41,488 nt of DNA from Parafrankia irregularis (GTDB lineage Bacteria; Actinomycetota; Actinomycetes; Frankiales; Frankiaceae): positions 1 through 41,488 of the forward strand of contig NZ_FAOZ01000050.1 of the NCBI RefSeq assembly GCF_001536285.1, in the 5' to 3' direction. Below the pieces are notes generated by a model. That model made no database searches. It was not told the origin of the DNA and saw nothing but the letters and a program-made list of their open reading frames with translations. Shown one piece after another: positions 33,480-41,488 of the stretch (the stretch's first letter is position 1; each line of letters begins with the position of its first letter). The position numbers and the translations under genes are program-made.

Positions 33480-34378
33480 GCGGGCTTGTGCTGGCCTGCG
33501 GTGCCGGCTGCGGGCTGGGCCTGTGGCTGCTGTGGACCGCTCTGCGGCCCGCCCGTCCCGACCTGGAGCAGCTCCTCGCCGACCTACGCCCCACACCCCC
33601 CACCCTCGGCGAGGCGGACACTGGGCCGGGGCCTGGCGGGTGGGCGGCCCGCGCCGGGCAGCCCCTGGCCCGGCACCTCGACCCCGCGCGGCTGCTCCCG
33701 CTGACCATCCGCCGGGACCTGGTCGCGCTCGACCGCGACCCTTCCAGCCACCTCGCCGAGAAGGTCACCAGCGGTGTCGTCGGCCTGTTCCTGCTTCCGC
33801 TGCTCACGGTGGTGCTGGCCGTCGCCGGGATCACCCTGCCCGTGCTCCTGCCAACGGTCGGGGCACTCGCCCTGGCCATCGCCGGGTTCTTCGCCCCGGA
33901 TCTCGTGGTCCACGCCGACGCGCGGTCGCATCGGCGGGCGTTCCGGGCCGCGTTCGCCACTTTCCTCGACCTCGTCGTGATCTCTCTGGCGGGTGGGGCC
34001 GGACTCGAGCAGGCCCTCGACGACGCCGCGTCCATCGGCACCGGCCCCGCCTACACCCGGCTGAAGGCTGCCGTCGACACCGCGGTCCTCACCGGCACCC
34101 CGATCTGGACCGTCCTGGCCGAGCTCGGCAACCGCCACGACATCGCCGACATCGTCGAGACCGCCGCCAGCGTCGCCCTCGCCGGCGGTGAAGGCGCCAA
34201 GATCCGCGCCTCGCTCACCGCCAAAGCCGCCACGATCCGCCTGCGTGCTCTCACCGACGCGGACGCGTACGCCGCCGCCACCACCGAACGCATGTCCCTG
34301 CCCGTCGCCGTGCTGTTCCTCGGGTTCCTGCTGCTGATCGGCTACCCGGCCGTCGCCCGCGTCATGACCAGCCTCTGA
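33476..34378 (+). CDS. tadC: TadC-like inner-membrane platform protein (T2SSF family)
   Basis: A 300-residue protein overlapping tadB by ATGA. The F domain reads FRAAFATFLDLVVISLAGGAGLEQAL, then PIWTVLAELGNRHDIADIVETAASVALAGGEGAKI. Membrane segments lie at about 1-22, 100-140 and the C-terminus (MSLPVAVLFLGFLLLIGYPAV). It should form the second half of the Tad platform. Confidence 0.92.
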   Translation: MSGLVLACGAGCGLGLWLLWTALRPARPDLEQLLADLRPTPPTLGEADTGPGPGGWAARAGQPLARHLDPARLLPLTIRRDLVALDRDPSSHLAEKVTSGVVGLFLLPLLTVVLAVAGITLPVLLPTVGALALAIAGFFAPDLVVHADARSHRRAFRAAFATFLDLVVISLAGGAGLEQALDDAASIGTGPAYTRLKAAVDTAVLTGTPIWTVLAELGNRHDIADIVETAASVALAGGEGAKIRASLTAKAATIRLRALTDADAYAAATTERMSLPVAVLFLGFLLLIGYPAVARVMTSL

Positions 34379-34440
34379 GAAGACCGTGGGTTCGTGATTT
34401 CTGAAGCCCTGATCGCGTCGACAGGAAGGACCCTCCGCCC

Positions 34441-34695
34441 GTGTCCCGTCTCGGCCACACTCGCATCGCCGCCCGCCGCTCGGTGGCGGCGACCACCGTT
34501 CTACTGCTGGGCCTGCCGGCCCTCCTGAAGGCCCGCTTCGAGCTGTGGGAGACCCGGGGCCGGGAAGAAGGCCGGGACGCCGGGTACTCGACCGAAACGG
34601 TGATCATCACCGCGATGCTGGTCGTGCTCGCGCTCGCCGTCATCGGGATCATCTCGCGCGCCGTGATCGACAAGGCCAACGGCATCAGCCTATGA
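34441..34695 (+). CDS. Small Flp-like pilin
   Basis: From GTG 34441, preceded by AGGAAGGA, the protein has 84 residues. After a basic N-terminal part comes a prepilin-like site AGYSTE followed by one hydrophobic helix (TVIITAMLVVLALAVIGIISRAV) and a short tail, as in Flp pilins, although the processing Glu is one place closer to the Gly than usual. It is probably the pilus subunit. It is the last intact gene of the operon before the transposon. Confidence 0.8.
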   Translation: MSRLGHTRIAARRSVAATTVLLLGLPALLKARFELWETRGREEGRDAGYSTETVIITAMLVVLALAVIGIISRAVIDKANGISL

Positions 34696-34742
34696 CCCGC
34701 GACCGACGAAAGAACGATCAGGTGTCGCGACGACATGGCTGA
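34692..34742 (+). other. Short coupled frame ending at the transposon boundary
   Basis: An ATGA overlap with the pilin stop opens a frame MTRDRRKNDQVSRRHG that ends in TGA at 34740-34742, directly against the transposon. Its basic start resembles that of TadE-type genes, which normally follow Flp. Because the TGA is in flanking DNA, it is unclear whether a real gene was interrupted; ATG 34735 is another possible interrupted start. Confidence 0.35.
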
Positions 34743-34768
34743 TGTAGGGACGCCGGTCTAGATGTCCA
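34743..34768 (+). repeat. Left terminal inverted repeat
   Basis: Starts TGTAGGGA and ends AGATGTCCA; 22 of 26 positions match the reverse complement of the right end. The last six bases form the first TGTCCA site. Confidence 0.92.
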
Positions 34769-34995
34769 ATGGCCGCGATATATGTCCAGTCGATGTCCAA
34801 CGACCGGTGTTCTGTCCACAGCGGACTACCGGGGCTACGGCAAGCCGGGGCAAAGGCGACGGAAGCCCTCGACGAGCCCGTGAAACAGGGCAGGGAAGGA
34901 GATTTCTATGCGGATTTAGGTTGCGTGATACCGGAGACGTTGTGCACTGGCGTCCTGTTTGTCCGCAGCGTGTCCAGCGACCGGACTGATGTCCA
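34763..34995 (+). repeat. Left-end TGTCCA repeats, likely TnsB-binding sites
   Basis: Exact TGTCCA occurs at 34763, 34783, 34794, 34813, 34971 and 34990, and TGTCCG at 34960, all in the same direction. The pairs at 34794-34818 and 34971-34995 are diverged copies of one 25-bp unit with CGACCGG between the two sites. Tn7-like ends carry several TnsB sites, so this is their likely role. Confidence 0.82.
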
Positions 34996-35048
34996 GTGAT
35001 CTACCGTGCCAGTTGGGATCATGTCTTCTATCTGGGGAGATGGTAGCG
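34769..35048. other. Left-end non-coding region of the transposon
   Basis: It carries the end repeats and probably the tns promoter. A strong GGAAGGAGA followed by ATG 34908 opens only a three-codon frame (MRI, stop TAG), perhaps a leader or a relic. Another open frame crossing the region (34769-34999) overlaps the repeats and is not called. Confidence 0.4.
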
Positions 35049-35771
35049 ATGGTGACTGATGCTCAATTGAGCGTCAGGGATTCCACTGGCGCGGTGTCGA
35101 CGTACGAGGATCTGTCGCTGGTTGACCTTGCCGCGACGGTGGCTGGGTGTCCGTGGCGGGTTTTTCGATGGCGGCAGGGACAGGCGCACTACTCGGGCTG
35201 GTATTGGTCGGTGACGATGGCGGGCCATGTGGTTTATGAAAGCCGGCTGGAGCTTGCCCGGCTCCTGCTCGCCGATTTCGATTGTTCGGTGGTGGGAATC
35301 GCGGCGCAGCCTTTCTGCCTGACCGCGGAGGTGGATGGGCGGCTCCGGCGGCATGTTCCGGACTTTCTGCTGGTGGACCCGGGCGGGCTGGTGACCGTGG
35401 TCAATGTGAAGCCGGCGGAGCAGCTGGCCAGGGAGAAGGTCGCGGAAGCGTTGGCCTGGGCGGGCCAGGTTTTCACGCGGGCCGGCTGGTGCCATGAGGT
35501 CTGGTCGGGGGCGCCGGCGGCGGTGCTGGGAAATGTGCGGTTCCTGGCGGCCTATCGGCGTGCTGATCGGGTCGACGCCGAGGCCGTCGAGGAGATCGAT
35601 CGGACGGTCACGGGGAGGGTGGCTCTCGGTGAGGTGGAGGCCGGGTTGGCGGGCCGGTTCGCGGTCGAGGTGTGCCGGCCGGCGTTGCTGCATCTGGTGT
35701 GGCGGGGCGTGTTCCGCGTCGATCTGGACAGGCCGTTGTCGCCGGTGTCGGTGCTGGAGCGTGTGGTGTGA
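35049..35771 (+). CDS. tnsA: TnsA-like endonuclease
   Basis: From ATG 35049 (35040 is an alternative) the protein has 240 residues. TnsA cuts the 5' strands at the transposon ends, allowing clean excision. The restriction-enzyme-like active site is visible: Glu in VVYESRLELARLL (Glu64 or 68), Asp in RRHVPDFLLVD (Asp105) and Lys in VVNVKPAEQ (Lys121). Start and stop overlap style (GTGA with tnsB) shows tight coupling. Confidence 0.92.
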   Translation: MVTDAQLSVRDSTGAVSTYEDLSLVDLAATVAGCPWRVFRWRQGQAHYSGWYWSVTMAGHVVYESRLELARLLLADFDCSVVGIAAQPFCLTAEVDGRLRRHVPDFLLVDPGGLVTVVNVKPAEQLAREKVAEALAWAGQVFTRAGWCHEVWSGAPAAVLGNVRFLAAYRRADRVDAEAVEEIDRTVTGRVALGEVEAGLAGRFAVEVCRPALLHLVWRGVFRVDLDRPLSPVSVLERVV

Positions 35772-37873
35772 GCGCGACGGTGACGGTGACGATCGGGACG
35801 AGGCTGGTCCACGACGGCGAGATGCGCACGGTCGTCGGTATCGAAGCGCAGCGGCTGCGGCTGCGTGACGGGCAGGGCCGCGAGGAGCTGGTGCACACGG
35901 CGACGGTGCTGGCGAATCCCGCGACCTCGGTGCTCGGGGCGGACGGGGAGCCGGTGGCGCCGATGGAGGCGTTGGGGCCGGTACTGGACAGCCTGGACGG
36001 GCCGCGACGCGCCGAGGTGCTGGCGCGGCTCGGGCATGTGCGTGAGGTGCTGACCGGCTACGTCTCAGGAACGGTGACGCTGGCGGCTGCCGGTGAGCCG
36101 CGGGCGGCCTACGAGATGGCGGTGCCGTTGATGGACCGCTACGCGGCGAAGGCCGCGGAGGTGGGGGTGGACGTCCGGACGGTGCGCCGCTGGGTCCGCG
36201 CGGTCCAGACAGCGGGCGCCGCGGGGCTGGTCGATCAGCGCATGGTGCGGCTGGCCGATCCGTTCACCGGGGTCGATGAGCGGTGGTTGGCGATGTGTCG
36301 GCTGGTGCTCGACGAACACACCGACGCCAGCCGGCCGACCCGGCAGCTGCTGCTGGAACGGGTGGCGGCACGGCTCGACGCCGAGCACGGCGCCGGATCG
36401 GTGCGGGCGCCGGGGCGGCGGCGGGCCCGGCTGGTGCTGGAGGAGTTGTCCCGGGCCACCCACGCGTTCACCGGCGCGACGGCGGCGAAACGGTCGATCG
36501 CGAACCGGCCGACACAGCCTTACGGGCGGCTGCGCGCGACCCGGCCGGGTGAGTACGTGCTGGTGGACACCACCGGGTTGGACGTGTTCGCGATGGAACC
36601 GCTGACCTTGCGCTGGGTCCGGGTCGAGCTGACCGTCGCGCTCGATCTGTATTCGCGGTGCGTGACCGGCCTGCGGCTCTCCCCGGTGTCGACGAAGTCC
36701 GTCGACGCGGCGGTCGTGCTCTACGAGTCGCTGGTGGTGGACACGGCCCGGGGCAGCGGCGGCGGTCTGCTGCCCTACGCGGGGCTGCCGGACACCGTCG
36801 TCGTCGAGGCGGAGCCGGGGCTGCCGGGGGTGGCCGCGGAGAGCATCGTCGTCGACCACGGCAAGATCTTCCTGTCGGAGCATCTGCTGTCGGTGTGTCA
36901 GCGCCTCGGGGTGTCGGTGCAGCCGGCCCGGCCGCTGACCCCCACTGACAAGGCGCCGGTGGAGCGGTTCTTCCGGACCCTGCGAGAAGGATTGCTGGCG
37001 GCGTTGCCCGGCTACAAGGGGCCGGATGTCCACAGCCGTGGGAAGGATCCGCAGGGCTGCGCCTACTTCTTCGTCGACGAGCTGGAGACCGTGATCCGCC
37101 AGTGGATCGTCGGGATCTACCACCGGCGTCCGCACGGCGGGCTGGTGGACCCGGCGGTGCCGGGGTTGGATCTGTGTCCGGCGGAGATGTTCGCTCACGG
37201 TCTGGTCCGGGCCGGTCGGCTGCGGGTGCCCGCGCGGACGGATCTGGTGTTCGATCTTCTGCCGGTCGCCTGGCGGACCATCCAGCATTACGGGATCGAG
37301 GTCAACGGGCTTCGTTACAACGGCCCCGTGCTGGGCGGCTACCGCAACCGGCTCAGCCCGTTCACCGGTCGGCACGCCGGCAAGTGGCCGGTGCGCTACG
37401 ACACTGACGACATCTCACGGGTCTACTTCCAGGACCCGGCCGACCAGCGCTGGCACACGCTGGTCTGGGAGCACGCCGGCGGTGTCGGGATGCCGTTCTC
37501 CGCGGACACGCTCGCCTACGCCCGCCGCCTCGCGCTCGCCGAGGGCCGTCACGTCGATGACCGGCTCGCCCTGGCGGACCTGCTGGACCGGTGGGACGCG
37601 GGGCTCGTGCGTCATCCCGCCGAACGTCGGATGGCGATCCGCGCGAGCGAGCAGCGCCAGGCCCGGTTGCAGGCCGCCGTCGGCGGCGACCTCGCGGCGG
37701 CCTGCGAGCTGCCGGCGGTCAGCGCCGGGCTGGAACCCGCCGGGACACCGGCGGGTTCGTGGCGGGCCGGTGACGACGACTGCGACGGTGAGCTGGACGG
37801 CGCCGCCGCCGACGAACCGGCCAGGATCGCCGACGAGGAGTTCTACGCCGACGCGCTGAGGGTCGTGCCATGA
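35768..37873 (+). CDS. tnsB: TnsB-like DDE transposase
   Basis: From GTG 35768 (overlapping the tnsA stop) the protein has 701 residues. It belongs to the TnsB/Mu/TniA group with an RNase-H-like core: Asp267 in VLVDTTGLDV, Asp363 in SIVVDHGKIF and Glu399 in TDKAPVERFF, giving the DD-35-E spacing. A helix-turn-helix region (about 125-160, VDVRTVRRWVRAVQTAGAAGL) should contact the end repeats. A Mu-type beta-barrel region follows the core (about 500-560). The C-terminal tail is acidic, and in relatives the tail contacts TnsC. Confidence 0.95.
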   Translation: MSATVTVTIGTRLVHDGEMRTVVGIEAQRLRLRDGQGREELVHTATVLANPATSVLGADGEPVAPMEALGPVLDSLDGPRRAEVLARLGHVREVLTGYVSGTVTLAAAGEPRAAYEMAVPLMDRYAAKAAEVGVDVRTVRRWVRAVQTAGAAGLVDQRMVRLADPFTGVDERWLAMCRLVLDEHTDASRPTRQLLLERVAARLDAEHGAGSVRAPGRRRARLVLEELSRATHAFTGATAAKRSIANRPTQPYGRLRATRPGEYVLVDTTGLDVFAMEPLTLRWVRVELTVALDLYSRCVTGLRLSPVSTKSVDAAVVLYESLVVDTARGSGGGLLPYAGLPDTVVVEAEPGLPGVAAESIVVDHGKIFLSEHLLSVCQRLGVSVQPARPLTPTDKAPVERFFRTLREGLLAALPGYKGPDVHSRGKDPQGCAYFFVDELETVIRQWIVGIYHRRPHGGLVDPAVPGLDLCPAEMFAHGLVRAGRLRVPARTDLVFDLLPVAWRTIQHYGIEVNGLRYNGPVLGGYRNRLSPFTGRHAGKWPVRYDTDDISRVYFQDPADQRWHTLVWEHAGGVGMPFSADTLAYARRLALAEGRHVDDRLALADLLDRWDAGLVRHPAERRMAIRASEQRQARLQAAVGGDLAAACELPAVSAGLEPAGTPAGSWRAGDDDCDGELDGAAADEPARIADEEFYADALRVVP

Positions 37874-39027
37874 ACCGCCCGGACGCGGTGCTGTCCGACC
37901 GTGACGAGCGGGACTGGAACCTGTCATGCAAGGACGGCTGGTTCGCGATGGTCGACACCCCGCCGAGGACCCGCCCGCCGCGGCACAGCGCCTGCGAGAT
38001 CGCGGGGATGTCGCGGACCGTCCGGCTGCGTTACAACGAGACCCGTGCCCGTTGGCACGCCAACCTCGGCCCCGTCGCGACCCCGGGCATGGACACCGTC
38101 TTCGAGCAGCTCGACGAGATCTGCGGATCGAACCGGCAGGACGGGGAGAAGGTCAAACCCGCCGCGGTCCTCGACGCGCTTCCCGGGCTGGGCAAGACGA
38201 CCGCCGCGCTGGCGTTCGCCCGCGCCTTCCACCGCGAACAGGTCGACCTCTACGGGCCGACGGTTCCCGCCACGGGCGGCCAGTGGCAGCGGGTGCCGGT
38301 CGTTTACCTCGGGCTGACCTCGAACACGACGATCCGCAGCCTGAACGCGATGCTCTGCCGCTTCTACGCGCTGCCCGCCCCTGACCGCGGCACCGCGACA
38401 CGCCTGGCGAACCGCGCCGCCGAATGCGTCGCCGGGTGCAAGACCCGTCTCGTCGTCGTCGACGACGTGCACTTCCTCGACGTCCACCGTCGCGATGGCC
38501 GGGAGGTCGCCAACCATTTCAAGTGGCTCGCCAACACGTTCCCGGTGACGTTCTTCTTCGTCGGGGTGGGGCTACGCGCCCGCGGGCTGCTCACCGAGGG
38601 CCTGACCGGCGCCGACGCCGCGTTCTCCCAGACCGCGCGACGGTGGAACGTCCTCACCCTGACCCCGTTCGAGATCCACAGCGAGGCCGGGCGGCGCACC
38701 TGGCGCAACCTGCTCCTCGGTATCGAACGCGACCTGGTTCTCGCCGAACTCGGCCGGGGAACGGTCGCCGAGGACCTGTCGGACTACCTGTTCGCCCGCA
38801 GCTCCGGGCACTTCGCCTCGCTGATGTCCCTGATCGCCCGGGGCTGCTACCGGGCCGTCAGGACCGGCGCGGAAACCCTCACCGCCGGTCTGCTCGACGC
38901 GGTCCGCATCGACGAGGCCGCGGAGAAAGCCCGCCGTGACCTGCACGCCGCGCTCGGCGCGGGCCGGCTGACCAGCCGGCCCGCCCGCCAGACCACCACG
39001 CGCCTGGGCGGGGAGGGCGCGGCATGA
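37870..39027 (+). CDS. tnsC: TnsC-like AAA+ regulator
   Basis: A 385-residue AAA+ ATPase overlapping tnsB by ATGA. Walker A is LPGLGKTT (104-111, with Lys109) and Walker B is LVVVDDVHF (194-202). TnsC forms filaments or rings on target DNA and links TniQ-bound targets to the transposase. The stretch HFKWLANTFPVTFFFVGVGL fits the TniB/TnsC sensor region. Confidence 0.94.
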   Translation: MNRPDAVLSDRDERDWNLSCKDGWFAMVDTPPRTRPPRHSACEIAGMSRTVRLRYNETRARWHANLGPVATPGMDTVFEQLDEICGSNRQDGEKVKPAAVLDALPGLGKTTAALAFARAFHREQVDLYGPTVPATGGQWQRVPVVYLGLTSNTTIRSLNAMLCRFYALPAPDRGTATRLANRAAECVAGCKTRLVVVDDVHFLDVHRRDGREVANHFKWLANTFPVTFFFVGVGLRARGLLTEGLTGADAAFSQTARRWNVLTLTPFEIHSEAGRRTWRNLLLGIERDLVLAELGRGTVAEDLSDYLFARSSGHFASLMSLIARGCYRAVRTGAETLTAGLLDAVRIDEAAEKARRDLHAALGAGRLTSRPARQTTTRLGGEGAA

Positions 39028-41369
39028 CCCGCCGGCTCCCGTTCACCCTGACACCGCTGCCCGGGGAATCGTTCGAGAGCTGGACGACCGCCTACGCGCG
39101 GCGCCTGCGCGTCACCACCAGCGAACTCACCCGCGCCCTCGGCCTCACCGCCGACCCGCCCCCGGCCGTCACCACGCCGCTCACGGTCGCCGACGCGACC
39201 GGTCTGACCCCCCGGACCTTCGCCGCGATGTTCCACCCTCCGCTCCCGGATCTGCCCCCGCGCACCCCCGACGCCCTGCGCACCGCGGCGACCGCGGGAC
39301 GCACCAGCCGGTTCTGCCCGACTTGCCTGGCCGAACATCCCGGCCGGTTCGCCCTGGCCTGGCAGCTGCGCTGGACGTTCTTCTGCCTCGATCACGGCCA
39401 GCCACTCGCGGACCGATGCCCGCGCTGCGGGTCCACCCAACCCGTCCGGCACCCGTCCGGACGGACACCACCCGGTCATTGCACCCGCCACGTCACCGCC
39501 GCGGCGACCACCACCCGCTGCGGCTTCGACCTCACCGAGCCCCCCCACCCCACCTGCGCCGATCCCGCCGCCGCCCACACCGCCCAGCAGCTGATCGACC
39601 GCAGCCTCGCGCGGCTACGCCTCCCACCCGACGCCACCGCCCGGCACGAAGCCCTCGCCACGCTCACCGACCTGACCATCCTCGCCGCCCACATCGCGAC
39701 GAACGACCGCCCCCGCCGCCAGCGAACACCCGTCGCGGGCGACCTGCGGGCCGACACCCTGCTCACCGCCTACCAGCTGCTCACCGCCCCCACCGCTGGC
39801 CGCCCGGACGACCCCCTCGCGCCCCTGGTCGCCCACCACTCGGCCGGGCCCCGGCCCCTGGCAGTGCCCGAGTCCTGGAAATCCGCCAGCCCCAGCCTGA
39901 CAACCCGCATCGCGCACAGCCGCGACGGATTCCTGCGTCCCATCGAACGCCTCCGGCACGCCACCACCCTGCCCACCTTGCATCCCCCGACCACCGACCC
40001 CACCAGCGGCGAACCGGACCCGGCCGTCCTGCGAGCCGCACGCCTACCCGACCAGCTCTGGCCCGTCTGGACGATCCGTCTCCTCGACGACGACTCCCTC
40101 GAACCGGTGACCTTCCGCCCCGCGGCGATCGCGGCGCTTCTGCTTCCCCACAGCGCTCTGCGGCTCAACCAGATCACCGCCCTCGTCAGCGACCAGATCA
40201 CCGGCGGCACCGTCGCCCACCAGCTCGGCAAACTGACCCGCGGCCCCGCCGGCAGCACCACGCTGCGCATCCTCACCGAACTCGCCCTGGCCTGCGACAC
40301 CCACCCCATCCCGATCGACTACACGCGCCGCCGTCACCTCGCCGCCACGACCGAGCTGATCGACCGCGCGACCTGGAGAAGCTTCCTCGGCCCCGGGGAG
40401 CTGCGCCGCGGGCACCGACGCCGCCTCGATTTCGCCCGCTCCTACCTCTACGAACTCCTCACCGACGGCAACCTCGCCATCGCCTCACCGCCCTACCGGA
40501 TCGTCGACCCCGCGCGACGCCCCGCCTACCACGAGTTCGTCCTCGGGATGCCCGCGCCGCTCGCCGACGATCTCACCAGCCACGCCCACGCCCTGCTTCT
40601 CCACGCCGGCGTCACCGACGAGCCGCTGCGCTGGGCCCCGCCAGCGCACTGGGTCCACACCCACGACTGGCCCGGCGCCGATCTCGAACACACCGACCCC
40701 GCCCCCATCCACGACCTGCTCACCCGCCAGCACCGATCCCCGCAGCAGGTCGCCGAAACCCTCCACATGTCGACAGAGCACGTCCGCCAAGCCGTGCGGC
40801 TACACCCGCTGCCACGCCCGCTCTATCCCACCCACCGCGCCGGAGCGATCCTCCCGCTCCACCCCGACACCAGCCAGCAGCACAAACCCGGAATCCATTA
40901 CGTCGACCCCACCTGGCTCCACGAACAATACGTCACCTGGAAACGCACCCTCGCAGACATCGCCGACGAAATCGGCTGCGTTTACAGCACCCTCCGGGCT
41001 TTCGCGGAGAAACACGGAATCCCGCTACGTCCATCCGGCGGCTCACACCACATCCACACCCTCACAGGAACCCACCCCTCCCAACTACCCGAACCACTAC
41101 GCAGCGCCCTCACCGGCCACCAAGCCCATCTCCGCCTCGAACGCTTCACGATGATCGTCCGACATTCCAACCTCACCAGAGCCGCCGAAGAAGCCGGCGT
41201 CACCCCCGCCTCCCTCTCCGAACAGCTCACCTACCTCGAACGCGTCTGCGGCGGCACCCTCATGCGCCGCCACCACCCCAGACGCCTCGACAGCCCCACA
41301 GAACTCGGACAGGCACTACACCTCCAGATAGAAGCCCACATCCTCCACGACACCACCAGCCACCCATGA
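39024..41369 (+). CDS. TniQ/TnsD-like target selector with C-terminal LysR-like HTH
   Basis: A 781-residue protein overlapping tnsC by ATGA. The N-terminal TniQ domain opens PLPGESFESWTTAYARRL. A zinc-finger region follows at about residues 97-140: FCPTCLAEH, FCLDHGQPLADRCPRCG. The long middle part resembles TnsD, with helix-turn-helix-like pieces (SPQQVAETLHMSTEHVRQAV and LADIADEIGCVYSTLRAF). From about residue 702 the protein carries a LysR-type winged-helix signature: ERFTMIVRHSNLTRAAEEAG, then VTPASLSEQLTYLERVCGGTL, then RLDSPTELGQ. Size and helix-turn-helix content suggest sequence-specific targeting, with the LysR-like part an unusual addition. Confidence 0.9.
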   Translation: MTRRLPFTLTPLPGESFESWTTAYARRLRVTTSELTRALGLTADPPPAVTTPLTVADATGLTPRTFAAMFHPPLPDLPPRTPDALRTAATAGRTSRFCPTCLAEHPGRFALAWQLRWTFFCLDHGQPLADRCPRCGSTQPVRHPSGRTPPGHCTRHVTAAATTTRCGFDLTEPPHPTCADPAAAHTAQQLIDRSLARLRLPPDATARHEALATLTDLTILAAHIATNDRPRRQRTPVAGDLRADTLLTAYQLLTAPTAGRPDDPLAPLVAHHSAGPRPLAVPESWKSASPSLTTRIAHSRDGFLRPIERLRHATTLPTLHPPTTDPTSGEPDPAVLRAARLPDQLWPVWTIRLLDDDSLEPVTFRPAAIAALLLPHSALRLNQITALVSDQITGGTVAHQLGKLTRGPAGSTTLRILTELALACDTHPIPIDYTRRRHLAATTELIDRATWRSFLGPGELRRGHRRRLDFARSYLYELLTDGNLAIASPPYRIVDPARRPAYHEFVLGMPAPLADDLTSHAHALLLHAGVTDEPLRWAPPAHWVHTHDWPGADLEHTDPAPIHDLLTRQHRSPQQVAETLHMSTEHVRQAVRLHPLPRPLYPTHRAGAILPLHPDTSQQHKPGIHYVDPTWLHEQYVTWKRTLADIADEIGCVYSTLRAFAEKHGIPLRPSGGSHHIHTLTGTHPSQLPEPLRSALTGHQAHLRLERFTMIVRHSNLTRAAEEAGVTPASLSEQLTYLERVCGGTLMRRHHPRRLDSPTELGQALHLQIEAHILHDTTSHP

Positions 41370-41395
41370 CGACACGAACAGGCACAGCGAAGAAA

Positions 41396-41468
41396 TGGAC
41401 AACCACCCCGGCCCCCAAGAAAGCACGGGAAACCCCCAGTGGACACGATCACGGCACCCGAATGGACA
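41396..41468 (-). repeat. Right-end TGGACA repeats, likely TnsB-binding sites
   Basis: TGGACA, the reverse complement of the left-end motif, occurs at 41396, 41440 and 41463. With six sites on the left and three on the right, the ends are unequal, as in Tn7. Confidence 0.82.
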
Positions 41469-41488
41469 TCTTCGCCGGCCTCCCTACA
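41463..41488 (-). repeat. Right terminal inverted repeat
   Basis: Reads TGGACATCT at its inner edge and TCCCTACA at its outer edge; 22 of 26 bases match the left end. The window ends at its last base. Confidence 0.92.

Larger units (their letters stand above)
34743..41488 (+). mobile_element. Complete Tn7-like transposon, 6746 bp, no cargo
   Basis: The ends match as inverted repeats: left 34743-34768 and right 41463-41488 both begin TGTAGGGA when read inward, share GCCGG and finish AGATGTCCA, with 22 of 26 positions identical. Inside are tnsA, tnsB, tnsC and tniQ in one overlapping operon and no other gene, so this is a minimal element. TnsA plus TnsB implies cut-and-paste transposition with TnsC as regulator and TniQ as target selector. 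No CRISPR array or cas gene is present. The likely 5-bp target duplication on the left is GCTGA (34738-34742); the right flank is outside the window. Confidence 0.93.

Noticed and set aside
34908-34919. Three-codon frame after a strong Shine-Dalgarno sequence in the transposon left end
   Set aside because: Too short to support; may be a chance or relic site.
36065-37375. 436-residue minus-strand frame inside tnsB
   Set aside because: Antisense of the transposase; His/Gln/Arg-rich without motifs.
34743-41488. CRISPR-associated transposon
   Set aside because: No cas gene, array or guide-like repeat inside the element; the TniQ is long and TnsD-like rather than short as in Cascade-guided systems.

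Overview
This is high-GC actinobacterial DNA, most likely Frankia or a relative. The signs are a typical Lsr2 nucleoid protein, a DUF397/XRE-DUF5753 pair, XRE-TPR regulators, GTG starts, many ATGA/GTGA stop-start overlaps and GC-rich third codon positions. The genus is inferred from style, not proven.

Layout. (1) 1-8453 is an accessory region. It has a decayed methyltransferase fragment, a protein resembling the AcrVA2 family, a small Cys-rich protein, lsr2, a phosphotransferase-like kinase, a DUF397/XRE-DUF5753 pair with a perfect palindromic operator candidate, and a fusion of a serine-recombinase-like domain to an RsbW-type ATPase domain. About 1.1 kb after that shows no clear gene. (2) 8454-21089 holds what I think is the most interesting system: a specialised biosynthetic locus between two XRE-TPR regulators. 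At its centre (13231-13404) is a 57-residue ORF made almost entirely of five GMRPDA repeats that differ mostly by synonymous codons, so it looks like a multi-core peptide precursor. Leftward genes encode a stand-alone class II aminoacyl-tRNA-synthetase-like enzyme, a TauD-type dioxygenase and an AlkC-type DNA repair protein. Rightward genes encode a desaturase/hydroxylase, a glycine-amidinotransferase-like enzyme, a JmjC/cupin protein with Gly in the metal-ligand Asp position, a haem-oxygenase-like putative diiron oxidase, a GFA-family zinc protein and a DDAH/arginine-deiminase-like hydrolase. Four possible iron oxygenases plus two guanidine-handling enzymes around a repeated Arg/Lys peptide suggest an undescribed modified peptide or arginine-derived metabolite. 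AlkC is a candidate self-protection gene. (3) 21801-27577 has an FxLD-system-type methyltransferase, a second methyltransferase, two tandem paralogues of unknown function, an endonuclease/exonuclease/phosphatase-family protein and a frameshifted copy of the 3' end of the second methyltransferase.

(4) 28163-34695 is a Tad/Flp pilus-type operon: lipoprotein, secreted protein, SAF/CpaB, TadZ/CpaE-like, TadA/CpaF, TadB, TadC and a small Flp-like pilin, nearly all translationally coupled. (5) 34743-41488 is a complete, cargo-free Tn7-like transposon (tnsA-tnsB-tnsC-tniQ) with matching 26-bp terminal inverted repeats and TGTCCA-type end repeats. It sits 47 bp after the pilin gene, where TadE/TadF-type genes would be expected, and the window stops exactly at its right end. 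Its TniQ carries a LysR-like helix-turn-helix at the C-terminus.
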